64,000 nt of DNA, from contig NC_090709.1 of assembly GCF_040954835.1 (NCBI RefSeq), positions 38,746,776 through 38,810,775 on the forward strand, read 5' to 3'. The notes under the pieces were generated by a model, which ran no database searches, was not told the DNA's origin, and saw only the letters and a program-made list of their open reading frames with translations. The stretch comes from Lepisosteus oculatus (lineage: Eukaryota > Chordata > Actinopteri > Semionotiformes > Lepisosteidae). The position numbers were made by a program, and so were the translations under genes. This document shows, in pieces, positions 13,201 through 28,200 of the stretch (position 1 is its first letter; each line of letters opens with the position of its first letter).

Positions 13201-16200
13201 CCCCGGTGTCCTGGTGTCCTAGTGTCCCGGTGCCCTGGTGCTCTGGTGTCCCGGTGTCCCGGTGCCCTGGTGTCCCGGTGTCCCGGTGCCCTGGTGCTCT
13301 GGTGTCCCGGTGTCCCGGTGCCCTGGTGTCCCGGTGCCCTGGTGCTCTGGTGTCCCGGTGTCCCGGTGCCCCGGCGCGAGCCCTGACCGGTCCCTCTCCC
13401 TCCGCAGAAGAAGGGCGTGAAGCGCAAGGCGGACACCACCACTCCCACCACGGTGGCCATGCCGCTGGCCGGCGCGGGCGGGGGCGGGGGGGACTCCCCG
13501 CCGGCCACGCCCCTCCCGCCCTGCCCCTCGGGGCCCGGCGGGCCTGGGGGGGCGGTGGCGGCGGCCAAGCTGCCGGCCCGGCGGCGCGAGAGCGGCCGGC
13601 CCATCAAGCCGCCGCGGAAGGACCTGCCGGACTCGCCGCAGCAGCACCAGCCCTCGCGGCGCGGCCGGCTCAGCGCCCCCCTGCGCTGCTGCAGCAGCCT
13701 GCTCAAGGAGCTGCTGTCCAAGAAGCACGCCGCCTACGCCTGGCCCTTCTACAAGCCCGTGGACGCCTCGGCCCTCAGCCTGCACGACTACCACGACATC
13801 ATCAAGCACCCCATGGACCTGAGCACCATCAAGGTGACACACACACACTGACACCACGACATCATCAAGCACCCCATGGACCTGAGCACCATCAAGGTGA
13901 CACACACACACTGACACCACGACATCATCAAGCACCCCATGGACCTGAGCACCATCAAGGTGACACACACACACACACTGACACCACGACATCATCAAGC
14001 ACCCCATGGACCTGAGCACCATCAAGGTGACACACACACACACTGACACCACGACATCATCAAGCACCCCATGGACCTGAGCACCATCAAGGTGACACAC
14101 ACACACACACTGACACCACGACATCATCAAGCACCCCATGGACCTGAGCACCATCAAGGTGACACACACACACACTGACACCACGACATCATCAAGCACC
14201 CCATGGACCTGAGCACCATCAAGGTGACACACACACACTGACACCACGACATCATCAAGCACCCCATGGACCTGAGCACCATCAAGGTGACACACTGACA
14301 CACACTGACACCACGACATCATCAAGCACCCCATGGACCTGAGCACCATCAAGGTGACGCACACACACACACTGACACCACGACATCATCAAGCACCCCA
14401 TGGACCTGAGCACCATCAAGGTGACACACACACACACACTGACACCACGACATCATCAAGCACCCCATGGACCTGAGCACCATCAAGGTGACACACACAC
14501 ACACTGACACCACGACATCATCAAGCACCCCATGGACCTGAGCACCATCAAGGTGACGCACTGACACACACACACACACACTGACACCACGACATCATCA
14601 AGCACCCCATGGACCTGAGCACCATCAAGGTGACACACACACACACACTGACACCACGACATCATCAAGCACCCCATGGACCTGAGCACCATCAAGGTGA
14701 CGCACTGACACACTGACACCACGACATCATCAAGCACCCCATGGACCTGAGCACCATCAAGGTGACACACACACACACACTGACACCACGACATCATCAA
14801 GCACCCCATGGACCTGAGCACCATCAAGGTGACACACACACACTGACACCACGACATCATCAAGCACCCCATGGACCTGAGCACCATCAAGGTGACACAC
14901 TGACACACACTGACACCACGACATCATCAAGCACCCCATGGACCTGAGCACCATCAAGGTGACGCACACACACACACTGACACCACGACATCATCAAGCA
15001 CCCCATGGACCTGAGCACCATCAAGGTGACACACACACACACTGACACCACGACATCATCAAGCACCCCATGGACCTGAGCACCATCAAGGTGACGCACT
15101 GACACACACACACACACACTGACACCACGACATCATCAAGCACCCCATGGACCTGAGCACCATCAAGGTGACACACACACACACACTGACACCACGACAT
15201 CATCAAGCACCCCATGGACCTGAGCACCATCAAGGTGACGCACTGACACACTGACACCACGACATCATCAAGCACCCCATGGACCTGAGCACCATCAAGG
15301 TGACACACACACACACACACACACACTGACACCACGACATCATCAAGCACCCCATGGACCTGAGCACCATCAAGGTGACACACACACACACACTGACACC
15401 ACGACATCATCAAGCACCCCATGGACCTGAGCACCATCAAGGTGACACACTGACACACACACTGACACCACGACATCATCAAGCACCCCATGGACCTGAG
15501 CACCATCAAGGTGACACACTGACACACTGACACCACGACATCCTCAAGCACCCCATGGACCTGAGCACCATCAAGGTGACACACTGACACACTGACACCA
15601 CGACATCATCAAGCACCCCATGGACCTGAGCACCATCAAGGTGACACACTGACACACTGACACCACGACATCCTCAAGCACCCCATGGACCTGAGCACCA
15701 TCAAGGTGACACACTGACACACACACTGACACCACGACATCATCAAGCACCCCATGGACCTGAGCACCATCAAGGTGACACACTGACACACTGACACCAC
15801 GACATCCTCAAGCACCCCATGGACCTGAGCACCATCAAGGTGACGCACTGACACACACACACACACTGACACCACGACATCATCAAGCACCCCATGGACC
15901 TGAGCACCATCAAGGTGACGCACACACACACACTGACACCACGACATCATCAAGCACCCCATGGACCTGAGCACCATCAAGGTGACGCACTGACACACAC
16001 ACACACTGACACCACGACATCATCAAGCACCCCATGGACCTGAGCACCATCAAGGTGACGCACACACACTGACACCACGACATCATCAAGCACCCCATGG
16101 ACCTGAGCACCATCAAGGTGACACACTGACACACACACACTGACACCACGACATCCTCAAGCACCCCATGGACCTGAGCACCATCAAGGTGACGCACTGA

Positions 16201-19200
16201 CACCACGACATCATCAAGCACCCCATGGACCTGAGCACCATCAAGGTGACGCACACACACACACACACACTGACACCACGACATCATCAAGCACCCCATG
16301 GACCTGAGCACCATCAAGGTGACGCACTGACGCACTGACACCACGACATCATCAAGCACCCCATGGACCTGAGCACCATCAAGGTGACGCACTGACACAC
16401 ACACACACTGACACCACGACATCATCAAGCACCCCATGGACCTGAGCACCATCAAGGTGACACACTGACACACACACTGACACCACGACATCATCAAGCA
16501 CCCCATGGACCTGAGCACCATCAAGGTGACACACTGACACACACACACACTGACACCACGACATCATCAAGCACCCCATGGACCTGAGCACCATCAAGGT
16601 GACACACTGACACACACTGACACCACGACATCATCAAGCACCCCATGGACCTGAGCACCATCAAGGTGACACACTGACACACACACACACTGACACCACG
16701 ACATCATCAAGCACCCCATGGACCTGAGCACCATCAAGGTGACACACTGACACACACTGACACCACGACATCATCAAGCACCCCATGGACCTGAGCACCA
16801 TCAAGGTGACGCACACACACACACACTGACACCACGACATCATCAAGCACCCCATGGACCTGAGCACCATCAAAGTGACACACTGACACCACGACATCAT
16901 CAAGCACCCCATGGACCTGAGCACCATCAAGGTGACACACACACACTGACACCACGACATCATCAAGCACCCCATGGACCTGAGCACCATCAAGGTGACG
17001 CACTGACACACACTGACACCACGACATCATCAAGCACCCCATGGACCTGAGCACCATCAAGGTGACGCACTGACACACTGACACCACGACATCATCAGGC
17101 ACCCCATGGACCTGAGCACCATCAAGGTGACGCACTGACACACACACACACACACTGACACCACGACATCATCAAGCACCCCATGGACCTGAGCACCATC
17201 AAGGTGACACACACACACACTGACACCACGACATCATCAAGCACCCCATGGACCTGAGCACCATCAAGGTGACGCACACACACACACTGACACCACGACA
17301 TCATCAAGCACCCCATGGACCTGAGCACCATCAAGGTGACACACACACACACTGACACCACGACATCATCAAGCACCCCATGGACCTGAGCACCATCAAG
17401 GTGACACACTGACACACACACACTGACACCACGACATCCTCAAGCACCCCATGGACCTGAGCACCATCAAGGTGACACACACACACACTGACACCACGAC
17501 ATCATCAAGCACCCCATGGACCTGAGCACCATCAAGGTGACACACTGACACACACTGACACCACGACATCATCAAGCACCCCATGGACCTGAGCACCATC
17601 AAGGTGACGCACACACACACTGACACCACGACATCCTCAAGCACCCCATGGACCTGAGCACCATCAAGGTGACGCACTGACACACACTGACACCACGACA
17701 TCATCAAGCACCCCATGGACCTGAGCACCATCAAGGTGACGCACTGACACACACACACTGAGAGAGTCGCACTGTCACACACACTGAGAGAGTCGCACAC
17801 ACTGTCACACACACTGTCAGAGTCGCACACACTGTCACACACACTGACACAGTCGCACACACTGTCACACACACTGACACTGTCGCACACACTGACACAG
17901 TCGCACTGTCGCACACACTGACACAGTCGCACTGTCCCACACTGACCGGTTGTCCCCTGTGTCCCCCAGAGGAAGATGGACGGCCGGGAGTACCGGGACT
18001 CTCAGCAGTTTGCGGCCGACGTCAGGCTCATGTTCTCCAACTGCTACAAGTACAACCCCCCCGACCACGACGTCGTCGCCATGGCCAGGAAACTGCAGGT
18101 GTGTGCAGAGACGGGGGGGGGCATGGGAGGGGCTGGCAGGGGTACGACGTGGGTCGCTCCCACAGGAGGTGGTGGTCGGGAGGGATATGAAGGGAAGATT
18201 GTGTTGAAGACTTCCCTGTAGGTGTGTGGGTCTGTAATGGACTTCAGGTGTGTGTGGCTGTAATTGACTGCTGTAGGTGTGTGTGGTTATAATGGACTAT
18301 GCTGTAGGTGTGTGTGGTTATAATGGACTATGCTGTAGGTGTGTGCGTCTGTAATGCACTTTACTGCAGGTGTGTGAGTCTGTACTGGATTTTGCTGTAG
18401 GTGTGTGGGTCTGTAATGGACTTTGCTGTAGGTGTGTGTGGCTGTAATGGACTTTACTGCAGGTGAGTGTGTGGATAATTGACTTTCCTGTAGGTGTGCA
18501 TTTGTAATGGACTTCAGGTGTGTGTGTGTGTCTGTAATGCACTTTGCTGCAGGTGTGTGTGTCTGTAATGGACTTTACTGCAGGTGTGTGGGTCTGTAAT
18601 GCACTTTGCTGCAGGTGTGTTGGTCTGTAATGGACTTTGCTGCAGGTGTGTGAGTCTGTAATGGACTTTACTGCAGGTGTGTGAGTCTGTAATGGACTTT
18701 ACTGCAGGTGTGTGGGTCTGTAATGCACTTTACTGCAGGTGTGTGTGAGTCTGTAATGCACTTTACTGCAGGTGTGTGAGTCTGTAATGCACTTTACTGC
18801 AGGTGTGTGTGAGTCTGTAATGCACTTTACTGCAGGTGTGTGGGTCTGTAATGCACTTTACTGCAGGTGTGTGCAGAGACGGGGGGGGCATGGGAGGGGC
18901 TGGCAGGGGTACGACGTGGGTCGCTCCCACAGGAGGTGGTGGTCGGGAGGGATATGAAGGGAAGATTGTGTTGAAGACTTCCCTGTAGGTGTGTGGGTCT
19001 GTAATGGATTTCCCTGTAGGTGAGTGTGTGGATAATTGACTTTACTGCAGGTGTGTGGGTCTGTAATGCACTTTACTGTAGGTGTGTGGGTCTGTAATGG
19101 ACTTCAGGTGTGTGTGGCTGTAATTGATTGCTGTAGGTGTGTGTGTCTGTAATGGACTTTCCTGTAGGTTAGTGTGGATAATTGACTTTGCTGTTGGTGT

Positions 19201-22200
19201 GCGTTTGTAATGGACTTCAGGTGTGTGTGGCTGAAATTGACTACTGTAGGTGTGTGTGGTTATAATGGACTACGCTGTAGGTGTGTGCGTCTGTAATGCA
19301 CTTTACTGCAGGTGTGGGCATCTGTAATGGACTTCGCTGTAGGTGTGTGTGGCTGTAATGGACTTCCCTGTAGATGTGTGGATCTGTAATGGACTTTACT
19401 GCAGGTGTGTGGGTCTGTAATGGACTTTACTGCAGGTGTGTGGGTCCGTAATGGACTTTGCTGCAGGTGTGTGAGTCTGTAATTGACTTTGCTGCAGGTG
19501 TGTGGGTCTGTAATGCACTTTGCTGCAGGTGTGTGGGTCTGTAATGCACTTTGCTGCAGGTATGTGTGTCTGTAATGCACTTTGCTGCAGGTGTGTGAGT
19601 CTGTAATTGACTATACTGTAGGTGTGTGGGTCTGTAATGCACTTTGCTGCAGGTGTGTGAGTCTGTAATGGACTTTACTGCAGGTGTGTGGGTCTGTACT
19701 GGACTTTACTGCAGGTGTGTGGGTCTGTAATGGACTTTGCTGCAGGTGTGTGAGTCTGTAATGGACTTTACTGCAGGTGTGTGGGTCTGTAATGGACTTT
19801 ACTGCAGGTGTGTGGGTCTGTAATGCACTTTACTGCAGGTGTGTGGGTCTGTAATGGACTTTACTGCAGGTGTGTGGGTCTGTAATGCACTTTGCTGCAG
19901 GTGTGTGAGTCTAATGGACTTTGCTGCAGGTGTGTGAGTCTGTAATGGACTTTACTGCAGGTGTGTGGGTCTGTACTGCACTTTACTGCAGGTGTGTGAG
20001 TCTGTAATGGACTTTACTCCAGGTGTGTGAGTCTGTACTGGACTTTACTGCAGGTGTGTGGGTCTGTACTGCACTTTGCTGCAGGTGTGTGAGTCTAATG
20101 GACTTTGCTGCAGGTGTGTGAGTCTGTAATGGACTTTGCTGCAGGTGTGTGGGTCTGTAATGCACTTTACTGCAGGTGTGTGGGTCTGTAATGCACTTTA
20201 CTGCAGGTGTGTGGGTCTGTACTGCACTTTGCTGCAGGTGTGTGGGTCTGTACTGGACTGTGCTGCAGGTGTGTAGGTCTGTACTGGACTGTGCTGCAGG
20301 TGTGTGAGTCTGTACTGGACTTTACTGCAGGTGTGTGGGTCTGTACTGGACTGTGCTGCAGGTGTGTGGGTCTGTACTGGACTGTGCTGCAGGTGTGTGA
20401 GTCTGTAATGCACTTTGCTGCAGGTGTGTGGGTCTGTAATGGACTTTACTGCAGGTGTGTGAGTCTGTACTGGACTGTGCTGCAGGTGTGTGGGTCTGTA
20501 CTGGACTGTGCTGCAGGTGTGTGAGTCTGTAATGGACTTTACTGCAGGTGTGTGTGTCTGTACTGGACTGTGCTGCAGGTGTGTGAGTCTGTACTGGACT
20601 GTGCTGCAGGTGTGTGAGTCTGTACTGGACTGTGCTGCAGGTGTGTGTTTCTGTACTGGACTGTGCTGCAGGTGTGTGAGTCTGTACTGGACTGTGCTGC
20701 AGGTGTGTGGGTCTGTACTGGACTGTGCTGCAGGTGTGTGTGTGTCTGTACTGGAATGTGCTGCAGGTGTGTGTGTCTGTACTGGACTGTGCTGCAGGTG
20801 TGTGAGTCTGTACTGGACTGTGCTGCAGGTGAGTGTGTCTGTACTGGACTGTGCTGCAGGTGTGTGAGTCTGTACTGGACTGTGCTGCAGGTGTGTGGGT
20901 CTGTACTGGACTGTGCTGCAGGTGTGTGGGTCTGTACTGGACTGTGCTGCAGGTGTGTGTGAGTCTGTACTGGACTGTGCTGCAGGTGTGTGAGTCTGTA
21001 CTGGACTGTGCTGCAGGTGTGTGGGTCTGTACTGGACTGTGCTGCAGGTGTGTGTGAGTCTGTACTGGACTGTGCTGCAGGTGTGTGAGTCTGTACTGGA
21101 CTGTGCTGCAGGTGAGTGAGTCTGTACTGGACTGTGCTGCAGGTGTGTGAGTCTGTACTGGACTGTGCTGCAGGTGTGTGAGTCTGTACTGGACTTTACT
21201 GCAGGTGTGTGAGTCTGTACTGGACTGTGCTGCAGGTGTGTGGGTCTGTACTGGACTTTGCTGCAGGTGTGTGTGAGTCTGTACTGGACTGTGCTGCAGG
21301 TGTGTGAGTCTGTACTGGACTGTGCTGCAGGTGTGTGGGTCTGTAATGGACTTTACTGCAGGTGTGTGTGTCTGTACTGGACTGTGCTGCAGGTGTGTGA
21401 GTCTGTACTGGACTGTGCTGCAGGTGAGTGAGTCTGTACTGGACTGTGCTGCAGGTGTGTGAGTCTGTACTGGACTGTGCTGCAGGTGTGTGGGTCTGTA
21501 ATGGACTTTACTGCAGGTGTGTGTGTCTGTACTGGACTGTGCTGCAGGTGTGTGAGTCTGTACTGGACTGTGCTGCAGGTGTGTGAGTCTGTACTGGACT
21601 GTGCTGCAGGTGAGTGAGTCTGTACTGGACTGTGCTGCAGGTGTGTGAGTCTGTACTGGACTGTGCTGCAGGTGTGTGAGTCTGTACTGGACTGTGCTGC
21701 AGGTGAGTGAGTCTGTACTGGACTGTGCTGCAGGTGTGTGGGTCTGTACTGGACTGTGCTGCAGGTGTGTGAGTCTGTACTGGACTGTGCTGCAGGTGTG
21801 TGAGTCTGTACTGGACTGTGCTGCAGGTGTGTGGGTCTGTACTGGACTGTGCTGCAGGTGAGTGGGTCTGTACTGGACTGTGCTGCAGGTGAGTCTGTAC
21901 TGGACTGTGCTGCAGGTGAGTCTGTACTGGACTGTGCTGCAGGTGTGTGTGTCTGTACTGGACTGTGCTGCAGGTGTGTGGGTCTGTACTGGACTGTGCT
22001 GCAGGTGTGTATGTCTGTACTGGACTGTGCTGCAGGTGTGTGTGTCTGTACTGGACTGTGCTGCAGGTGTGTGGGTCTGTACTGGACTGTGCTGCAGGTG
22101 AGTCTGTACTGGACTGTGCTGCAGGTGTGTGGGTCTGTACTGGACTGTGCTGCAGGTGTGTGTGTCTGTACTGGACTGTGCTGCAGGTGTGTGGGTCTGT

Positions 22201-25200
22201 ACTGGACTGTGCTGCAGGTGAGTGGGTCTGTACTGGACTGTGCTGCAGGTGTGTGAGTCTGTACTGGACTGTGCTGCAGGTGTGTGTGTCTGTACTGGAC
22301 TGTGCTGCAGGTGTGTGTGTCTGTACTGGACTGTGCTGCAGGTGTGTGGGTCTGTACTGGACTGTGCTGCAGGTGTGTGGGTCTGTACTGGACTGTGCTG
22401 CAGGTGTGTGAGTCTGTACTGGACTGTGCTGCAGGTGTGTGGGTCTGTACTGGACTGTGCTGCAGGTGTGTGAGTCTACTGGACTGTGCTGCAGGTGTGT
22501 GTGTCTGTACTGGACTGTGCTGCAGGTGTGTGAGTCTGTACTGGACTGTGCTGCAGGTGTGTGGGTCTGTACTGGACTGTGCTGCAGGTGTATGAGTCTG
22601 TACTGGACTGTGCTGCAGGTGTGTGAGTCTGTACTGGACTGTGCTGCAGGTGTGTGGGTCTGTACTGGACTGTGCTGCAGGTGTGTGAGTCTGTACTGGA
22701 CTGTGCTGCAGGTGTGTGAGTCTGTACTGGACTGTGCTGCAGGTGTGTGTGAGTCTGTACTGGACTGTGCTGCAGGTGTGTGAGTCTGTACTGGACTGTG
22801 CTGCAGGTGTGTGGGTCTGTACTGGACTTTACTGCAGGTGTGTGGGTCTGTACTGGACTGTGCTGCAGGTGTGTGGGTCTGTACTGGACTGTGCTGCAGG
22901 TGTGTGAGTCTGTACTGGACTGTGCTGCAGGTGAGTGGGTCTGTACTGGACTGTGCTGCAGGTGAGTGTGGAGCAGCAGTCCGGCTGTCCAGTCAGGCAG
23001 GCCCCAGCGGGGTGCGGTCCGGTTGTGTCCGGCGGCCTCTCTCAGCGGCTGCGTTCCCCCCCAGGACGTGTTCGAGTTCCGGTTCGCCAAGATGCCGGAC
23101 GAGCCCCTGGAGGCGCCGCCCCCCACGCCGCTGGGCGCGCCCGCCGGGCCGGGGGGGTCGTCCTCGTCCTCGGAGAGCGAGCCGAGCAGCGAGACGGAGA
23201 GCCGGAGCAGCCCCAGCTCGGACAGCGAGGAGGAGCGGGCTCACAGGCTGGCCGAGCTGCAGGAGCAGGTGCTGCCCCCCTCCCTCTCTCTCTGTGTGTG
23301 TGTGTTAACACCCCCCTCTCTCTCTGTGTGTGTGTTAACACCCCTCTCTGTGTGTGTGTGTGTTAACACCCCTCTCTGTGTGTGTGTTAACACCCCTCTC
23401 TGTGTGTGTGTTAACACCCCTCTCTGTGTGTGTGTTAACACCCCTCTCTGTGTGTGTGTGTGTTAACACCCCCCTCTCTCTCTCTGTGTGTATTAACCCC
23501 TCTCTCTCTCTCAGTGTATTAACCCCTCTGTCTCTCTCTCTCTCAGTGTGTATTAACCCCCCCTCTCTCAGTGTGTGTTAACCCCTCTGTCTCTCTCTCT
23601 CAGTGTATTAACCCCTCTCTGTGTCTATTAACCTCTGTCTCTCTCTCTCAGTGTATTAACCCCTCTCTCTCTCAGTGTGTATTAACCCCTCTGTCTCTCT
23701 CTCTCAGTGTGTATTAACCCCTCTCTCTCTCTCAGTGTATTAACCCCTCTCTCTCTCAGTGTGTATTAACCCTTCTGTCTCTCTCTCTCAGTGTATTAAC
23801 CCCTCTCTCTCTCTCAGTGTATTAACCCCTCTCTCTCTCAGTGTGTATTAACACCTCTGTCTCTCTCTCTCAGTGTGTATTAACCCCTCTCTCTCTGTGT
23901 GAATTAACCCCTCTCAGTGTGTATTAACCCCTCTCTCTCTCAGTGTGTATTAACCCCCCTCTCTCTCTCTCTCAGCTGAGGGCGGTGCACGAGCAGCTCG
24001 CCGCTCTGTCCCAGGGTCCGATCTCCAAGCCCAAGAAGAAGAGGGAGAGGAAGGAGAAGAGGAAGAGGAAGAAGCCCGAGAAGCACCGCGGGGGCCGGGG
24101 GGGTGACGACGACGGGGACAGGCCCCCCAAGACCCCCAAGACCTCCAAGGCCAGCAGGGCGGCGCCCTCCTCCACGCAGGGCAAGAAGAGCAGCGCGGGC
24201 CGGAGGAGCAGCAAGAGCAGCAAGTGAGTCCTGTCTGTCTCTCTGGGCTCTCAGCCTGCCCGTCTCCCTCTCTCTGGGCTCTCAGCCTGCCCGTCTCCCT
24301 CTCTCTGGGCTCTCAGCCTGCCCGTCTCCCTCTCTCTGGGCTCTCAGCCTGCCCGTCTCCCTCTCTCTGGGCTCTCAGACTGCCCGTCTCCCTCTCTCTG
24401 GGCTCTCAGCCTGCCCGTCTCCCTCTCTCTGGGCTCTCAGACCGCCTGTCTGTCTCTCTGGGCTCTCAGACCGCCCGTCTCCCTCTCTCTGGGCTCTCAG
24501 CCTGCCCGTCTGTCTCTCTCTGGGCTCTCAGACTGCCCGTCTGTCTCTCTGGGCTCTCAGACCGCCCGTCTCCCTCTCTCTGGGCTCTCAGACTGCCCGT
24601 CTGTCTCTCTGGGCTCTCAGACCCCCCGTCTCCCTCTCTCTGGGCTCTCAGCCTGCCTGTGTCTCAGTGTGGCACCTCAGTGACCCCCTCTCCCCTGCGC
24701 CCCAGTGACCCCCCTCTCTCTCTCCCCCAGGTCCTCGAAGAAGCCCGCGGCGCCCCCGGCCCCGCCCCCGGCCCCGCCCGCCCCGCCGCCGCCGCCGCAC
24801 TACGACTCGGAGGAGGAGGAGGAGGAGGGGGGCGGCCGGCCCATGAGCTACGACGAGAAGCGGCAGCTCAGCCTGGACATCAACAAGCTGCCGGGCGAGA
24901 AGCTGGGCCGCGTGGTGCACATCATCCAGGCGCGCGAGCCGGCGCTGCGCGACTCCAACCCCGAGGAGATCGAGATCGACTTCGAGACGCTCAAGCCCTC
25001 CACGCTGCGCGAGCTGGAGCGCTACGTCATGGGCTGCCTGCGGAGGAAGCCCCGCCGGCCCTGCGGTGAGGGACTGGGGGGACTGGGGGGACTGGGAGGG
25101 ACTGGGAGAGAGACACACGCTGGGGGAGAGACTGGGAGGGACTGGGAGGGACTGGGAGAGAGACACACGCTCAAGCCCTCCACGCTGCGCGAGCTGGAGC

Positions 25201-28200
25201 GCTACGTCATGGGCTGCCTGCGGAGGAAGGCCCGCCGGCCCTGCGGTGAGGGACTGGGGGGACTGGGAGGGACTGGGAGAGAGACACACGCTGGGGGAGA
25301 GACTGGGAGGGACTGGGAGGGACTGGGAGAGAGACACACGCTCAAGCCCTCCACGCTGCGCGAGCTGGAGCGCTACGTCATGGGCTGCCTGCGGAGGAAG
25401 CCCCGCCGGCCCTGCGGTGAGGGACTGGGGGGACTGGGGGGACTGGGAGGGACTGGGAGAGAGACACACACTGGGGGAGGGACTGGGAGGGACTGGGAGA
25501 GGGACACACGCTCAAGCCCTCCACGCTGCGCGAGCTGGAGCGCTACGTCATGGGCTGCCTGCAGAGGAAGGCCCGCCGGCCCTGCGGTGAGGGACTGGGG
25601 GGACTGGGAGGGACTGGGAGAGAGACACACACTGGGGGAGAGACTGGGAGGGACTGGGAGAGAGACACACGCTCAAGCCCTCCACGCTGCGCGAGCTGGA
25701 GCGCTACGTCATGGGCTGCCTGCAGAGGAAGGCCCGCCGGCCCTGCGGTGAGGGACTGGGGGGACTGGGAGGGACTGGGAGAGAGACACACACTGGGGGA
25801 GAGACTGGGAGGGACTGGGAGAGAGACACACGCTCAAGCCCTCCACGCTGCGCGAGCTGGAGCGCTACGTCATGGGCTGCCTGCAGAGGAAGGCCCGCCG
25901 GCCCTGCGGTGAGGGACTGGGGGGACTGGGAGGGACTGGGAGAGAGACACACACTGGGGGAGAGACTGGGAGAGACTGGGAGGGACTGGGAGAGAGACAC
26001 ACGCTCAAGCCCTCCACGCTGCGCGAGCTGGAGCGCTACGTCATGGGCTGCCTGCAGAGGAAGGCCCGCCGGCCCTGCGGTGAGGGACTGGGGGGACTGG
26101 GAGGGACTGGGAGAGAGACACACACTGGGGGAGAGACTGGGAGGGACTGGGAGAGAGACACACGCTCAAGCCCTCCACGCTGCGCGAGCTGGAGCGCTAC
26201 GTCATGGGCTGCCTGCGGAGGAAGCCCCGCCGGCCCTGCGGTGAGGGACTGGGGGGACTGGGAGGGACTGGGAGGGACTGGGAGAGAGACACACGCTCAA
26301 GCCCTCCACGCTGCGCGAGCTGGAGCGCTACGTCATGGGCTGCCTGCGGAGGAAGCCCCGCCGGCCCTGCGGTGAGGGACTGGGGGGACTGGGAGGGACT
26401 GGGAGAGAGACACACGCTGGGGGAGGGACTGGGAGGGACTGGGAGGGACTGGGAGAGAGACACACACTGGGGGAGAGACTGGGAGGGACTGGGAGAGAGA
26501 CACACGCTGGGGGAGGGACTGGGAGGGACTGGGAGAGAGACACACGCTCAAGCCCTCCACGCTGCGCGAGCTGGAGCGCTACGTCATGGGCTGCCTGCGG
26601 AGGAAGCCCCGCCGGCCCTGCGGTGAGGGACTGGGGGGACTGGGAGGGACTGGGAGGGACTGGGAGAGAGACACACACTGGGGGAGAGACTGGGAGGGAC
26701 TGGGAGAGAGACACACGCTCAAGCCCTCCACGCTGCGCGAGCTGGAGCGCTACGTCATGGGCTGCCTGCGGAGGAAGCCCCGCCGGCCCTGCGGTGAGGG
26801 ACTGGGGGGACTGGGAGAGAGACACACACTGGGGGAGAGACTGGGAGGGACTGGGAGAGAGACACACTTGGGGAGAGACTGGGGCCGCTGGGAGGGACTG
26901 GGAGAGAGACACACTGGGGGAGAGACTGGGGCCGCTGGGGTCACTGGGAGGGACTGGGGCCGCTGGGGGGGACTGGGGCCGCTGGGGTCACTGGGGCCGC
27001 TGGGAGGGACTGGGGGGGACTGGGGCCGCTGGGGTCACTGGGAGGGACTGGGGCCGCTGGGGGAGAGACTGGGGAGTTCGTACAGACACATTGAGAGACA
27101 GGGGGGTTCATACAGACACACTGGACACACTGGGAGAGACTGGGGGGTCACTGGACACACTGGGAGAGACTGGGGGGTCACTGGACACAGTGGGACACAC
27201 TGGGAGACGGGGGGAGACACACTGGGAGACGGGGGTGGTGGTAGTGATGTCTGAAGCCCTGTCCCTCCCGCAGTGGTGAAGAAGTCCGGCTCGGGGAAGT
27301 TCTCACAGACACACTGGGGGGAGACACTGGGGAAGACACACTGGGGGAGACACACTGGGAGACGGGGGTGGTGGTAGTGGCGGTGATGTCTGAAGCCCTG
27401 TCCCTCCCGCAGTGGTGAAGAAGTCCGGCTCGGGGAAGTTCTCACAGACACACTGGGACACACTGGGAGACACACTGGGAGACGGGGGTGGTGGTAGTGG
27501 CGGTGATGTCTGAAGCCCTGTCCTCCCGCAGTGGTGAAGAAGTCCGGCTCGGGGAAGTTCTCACAGACACACTGGGGGGAGACACTGGGGAAGACACACT
27601 GGGGGAGACACACTGGGAGACACTGGGAGACTGGGGGAGACACACTGGGAGACGGGGGGAGACACACTGGGAGACACTGGGAGACGGGGGTGGTGGTAGT
27701 GATGTCTGAAGCCCTGTCCTCCCGCAGTGGTGAAGAAGTCCGGCTCGGGGAAGTTCTCACAGACACACTGGGGGGAGACACTGGGGAAGACACACTGGGG
27801 GAGACACACTGGGAGACACTGGGAGACTGGGGGAGACACACTGGGAGACGGGGGGAGACACACTGGGAGACGGGGGTGGTGGCGGTGATGTCTGAAGCCC
27901 TGTCCCTCCCGCAGTGGTGAAGAAGTCCGGCTCGGGGAAGTTCTCACAGACACACTGGGGGGAGACACACTGGGAGACACACTGGGAGACGGGGGTGGTG
28001 GTAGTGATGTCTGAAGCCCTGTCCCTCCCGCAGTGGTGAAGAAGTCCGGCTCGGGGAAGTTCTCACAGACACACTGGGGGGAGACACTGGGGGAGACACT
28101 GGGAGACGGGGGTGGTGGTAGTGATGTCTGAAGCCCTGTCCCTCCCGCAGTGGTGAAGAAGTCCGGCTCGGGGAAGTTCTCACAGACACACTGGGGGGAG

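Noticed and set aside
12540-14015. 491-codon + strand ORF of CPGVLVS-type repeats
   Set aside because: Reads the 10 bp intron repeat, then BRD2 exon e in a wrong frame.
13219-17932. Minus-strand ORFs with [15 protein letters not shown] repeats
   Set aside because: Antisense reading of the amplified exon e tail.
18772-23126. Cys/Leu/Tyr-rich repeat ORFs that look like secreted Cys proteins
   Set aside because: Readings of the 31 bp array; no independent start, end or homology.
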